This document shows, piece after piece, positions 4,522 through 5,500 of a stretch of 5,500 nt of DNA; the first letter of the stretch is position 1; each line of letters starts with the position of its first letter. The stretch comes from Lysobacterales bacterium (GTDB taxonomy: Bacteria; Pseudomonadota; Gammaproteobacteria; Xanthomonadales; Xanthomonadaceae): positions 1-5,500 of the forward strand of contig JAATFS010000478.1 of the NCBI GenBank assembly GCA_015655035.1. The letters run 5' to 3'. The notes beneath the pieces are model-generated. The model was not told the origin of the DNA. It saw only the letters and a program-made list of their open reading frames with translations, and made no database searches. A program made the position numbers and the translations under genes.

Positions 4522-5500
4522 GCGGTCTCCGCCTGCGCAGCGCGGGCGGCCTTGAGCTGCTCCCAGTAGGCGCGATAGCGCGGCACCAGCCAGGTGTTGA
4601 ACTGGCGCTGCGCGCCTTCCTGCCAGGAATAGCGTCCGCGCGGTGCGTAGCGCGAGCGCAGGCCGACCTGCACCAGCTCGTCCACGTGGACGTCCTGAGC
4701 GTTGATCTCGAGCGCGCGGCGCATTACCTGCTCCATTTTCTGGTCGAACTCGGGGTCTTCCATCGCACCGCGAGCGAACAGGATGCCCAGGTCGAGCAGA
4801 TGGCTCTGCGGGCCGTCCGCACGCAGGATCAGGTAGATCACCGCATCGCTGGTGAGCACCAGCGACAACGTGGGCGGCAGGTTGGCGAACGCCATGCGGT
4901 TGCGCTCGTCGGCACTGAGCCCGGGGAACACCGGCATCAACGCCTTCTGGGTCGGATTGAAGCTGGCGTCCGGATGCAGCGTACCGTTGAGCCGGTAGTA
5001 GCCGGCGGTGTCGGCCGGCAGGTCGTCGGGGAACCACGCCAGCTCGCTGGGGATGTAATCGTGGAACTCGCCGTGGTGCAGGCGATTGGCATGGTAGCCA
5101 TCGTTGTTGTTCTCGAACATCACCTTCCAGCTGAAGGGATAGGCGGTACCGATCTCCGCAGCCGGCCCCTCGCCGTTGGCGATGTCGTAGCCGGCCAGGA
5201 TCGGTTCCAGATGCGCCAGACGCGGCGCCAGCGGCGCGGCGGCATCGTCGAAGTTGATGAAGATGAAGCCCTGCCACAGTTCCAGCTTGAACTGCGGCAG
5301 CCGGACATTTTCCTTGTGGAAGCCGCAGGTCTGCTCCATTGCCGGCGCGCCGCGCAAGCTGCCGTCCAGTCCGTAGACCCAGTGATGGTAGGGACAGGTG
5401 AATGCGCGCGCGTTGCCCGAGCCCTCGGCCACCAGCATCGCGCGGTGCTGGCATACCGAGGACATCGCGCGGATCACCCCGTTGCGGTCGCGGACCACCA
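4518..5500 (-). CDS. Rieske non-heme iron oxygenase, alpha subunit (N-terminus beyond right edge)
   Basis: The catalytic subunit of a Rieske ring-hydroxylating or demethylating oxygenase, which takes electrons from a reductase and inserts oxygen at a mononuclear iron. Numbering from the first whole codon at 5498, the [2Fe-2S] ligands are C16-x-H18 and C35-P-Y-H38 (spacing of 16 residues between H18 and C35). The catalytic domain has NNNDGYHANRLHH (130-142): D133 is the usual bridge between the two metal centres, H136 and H141 are iron ligands, and D269 in NAQDVHVDELVQ is the likely carboxylate ligand. C-terminal blocks QVGLRSRYAPRGRYSWQE and FNTWL are typical of the group. The codon at 5498 is GTG inside the conserved strand before the Rieske domain, so it is not the start; an estimated few dozen residues are missing. 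No ferredoxin or reductase is in the window. The gene overlaps ygiD by four bases. Family certain, substrate unknown. Confidence 0.94.
   Translation of the reverse strand, partial: VVRDRNGVIRAMSSVCQHRAMLVAEGSGNARAFTCPYHHWVYGLDGSLRGAPAMEQTCGFHKENVRLPQFKLELWQGFIFINFDDAAAPLAPRLAHLEPILAGYDIANGEGPAAEIGTAYPFSWKVMFENNNDGYHANRLHHGEFHDYIPSELAWFPDDLPADTAGYYRLNGTLHPDASFNPTQKALMPVFPGLSADERNRMAFANLPPTLSLVLTSDAVIYLILRADGPQSHLLDLGILFARGAMEDPEFDQKMEQVMRRALEINAQDVHVDELVQVGLRSRYAPRGRYSWQEGAQRQFNTWLVPRYRAYWEQLKAARAAQAETA
4527..4530 (-). promoter_or_regulatory. Ribosome-binding site fixing the extradiol dioxygenase start
   Basis: On the minus strand 4530-4527 reads GGAG, followed by five bases and the ATG at 4521. 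It lies within the last codons of the Rieske gene. Together with the ATGA overlap it selects this ATG over starts further upstream in the same open frame. Confidence 0.6.

Noticed and set aside
3727..5454. A single 575-codon minus-strand frame that would fuse an extra N-terminal region to the extradiol dioxygenase
   Set aside because: The upstream part is an out-of-frame reading of the Rieske gene, with Arg/Gly/Pro-rich low-quality protein. The internal ATG has a ribosome-binding site and gives exactly the family length.

Overview
The window is GC-rich DNA with compact genes, strong codon bias and short intergenic gaps. The N-terminus of the guanylate kinase at the left edge closely matches the form I remember from Xanthomonas. 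I therefore read this as chromosomal DNA of Xanthomonas or a close relative in the Lysobacteraceae; the species cannot be fixed from sequence reading alone.

Layout, left to right. (1) 1-206, minus strand: the first 68 codons of gmk (guanylate kinase), a housekeeping gene leaving the window. (2) 207-472: a gene-free gap with a possible extended -10 for gmk and a GC-rich hairpin just after the next gene's stop. (3) 473-1549, minus strand: an acetamidase/formamidase-family amide hydrolase, for which I prefer a TTG start with a good Shine-Dalgarno. (4) 1550-1822: a divergent control region with a perfect 16-bp palindrome at 1785-1800. (5) 1823-2941 and 2943-3599, plus strand: a RutA-like flavin-dependent monooxygenase and an isochorismatase-fold (RutB-like) hydrolase, one base apart. 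(6) 3600-3726: a convergent gap with a CAACAG hexamer repeat and a weak terminator-like hairpin. (7) 4521-3727 and 5500-4518, minus strand: a YgiD/LigB-family class III extradiol dioxygenase translationally coupled (ATGA overlap) to an upstream Rieske ring-hydroxylating oxygenase alpha subunit that runs off the right edge.

How the genes may work together. The central divergent block (amidase / RutA-like oxygenase / RutB-like hydrolase) has the enzyme types expected for opening a cyclic amide or similar N-containing ring, hydrolysing the acyclic product, and releasing ammonia from a short amide. It resembles the first two steps of the Rut pyrimidine pathway, but none of the other rut genes (rutC, D, E, F, G) is visible here. 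The right-hand pair (Rieske oxygenase plus extradiol dioxygenase) looks like hydroxylate-then-cleave chemistry on an aromatic compound. The two modules converge tail to tail. Substrates for both are unknown and are inferred from family chemistry only. No mobile element, CRISPR array, tRNA or rRNA was seen.
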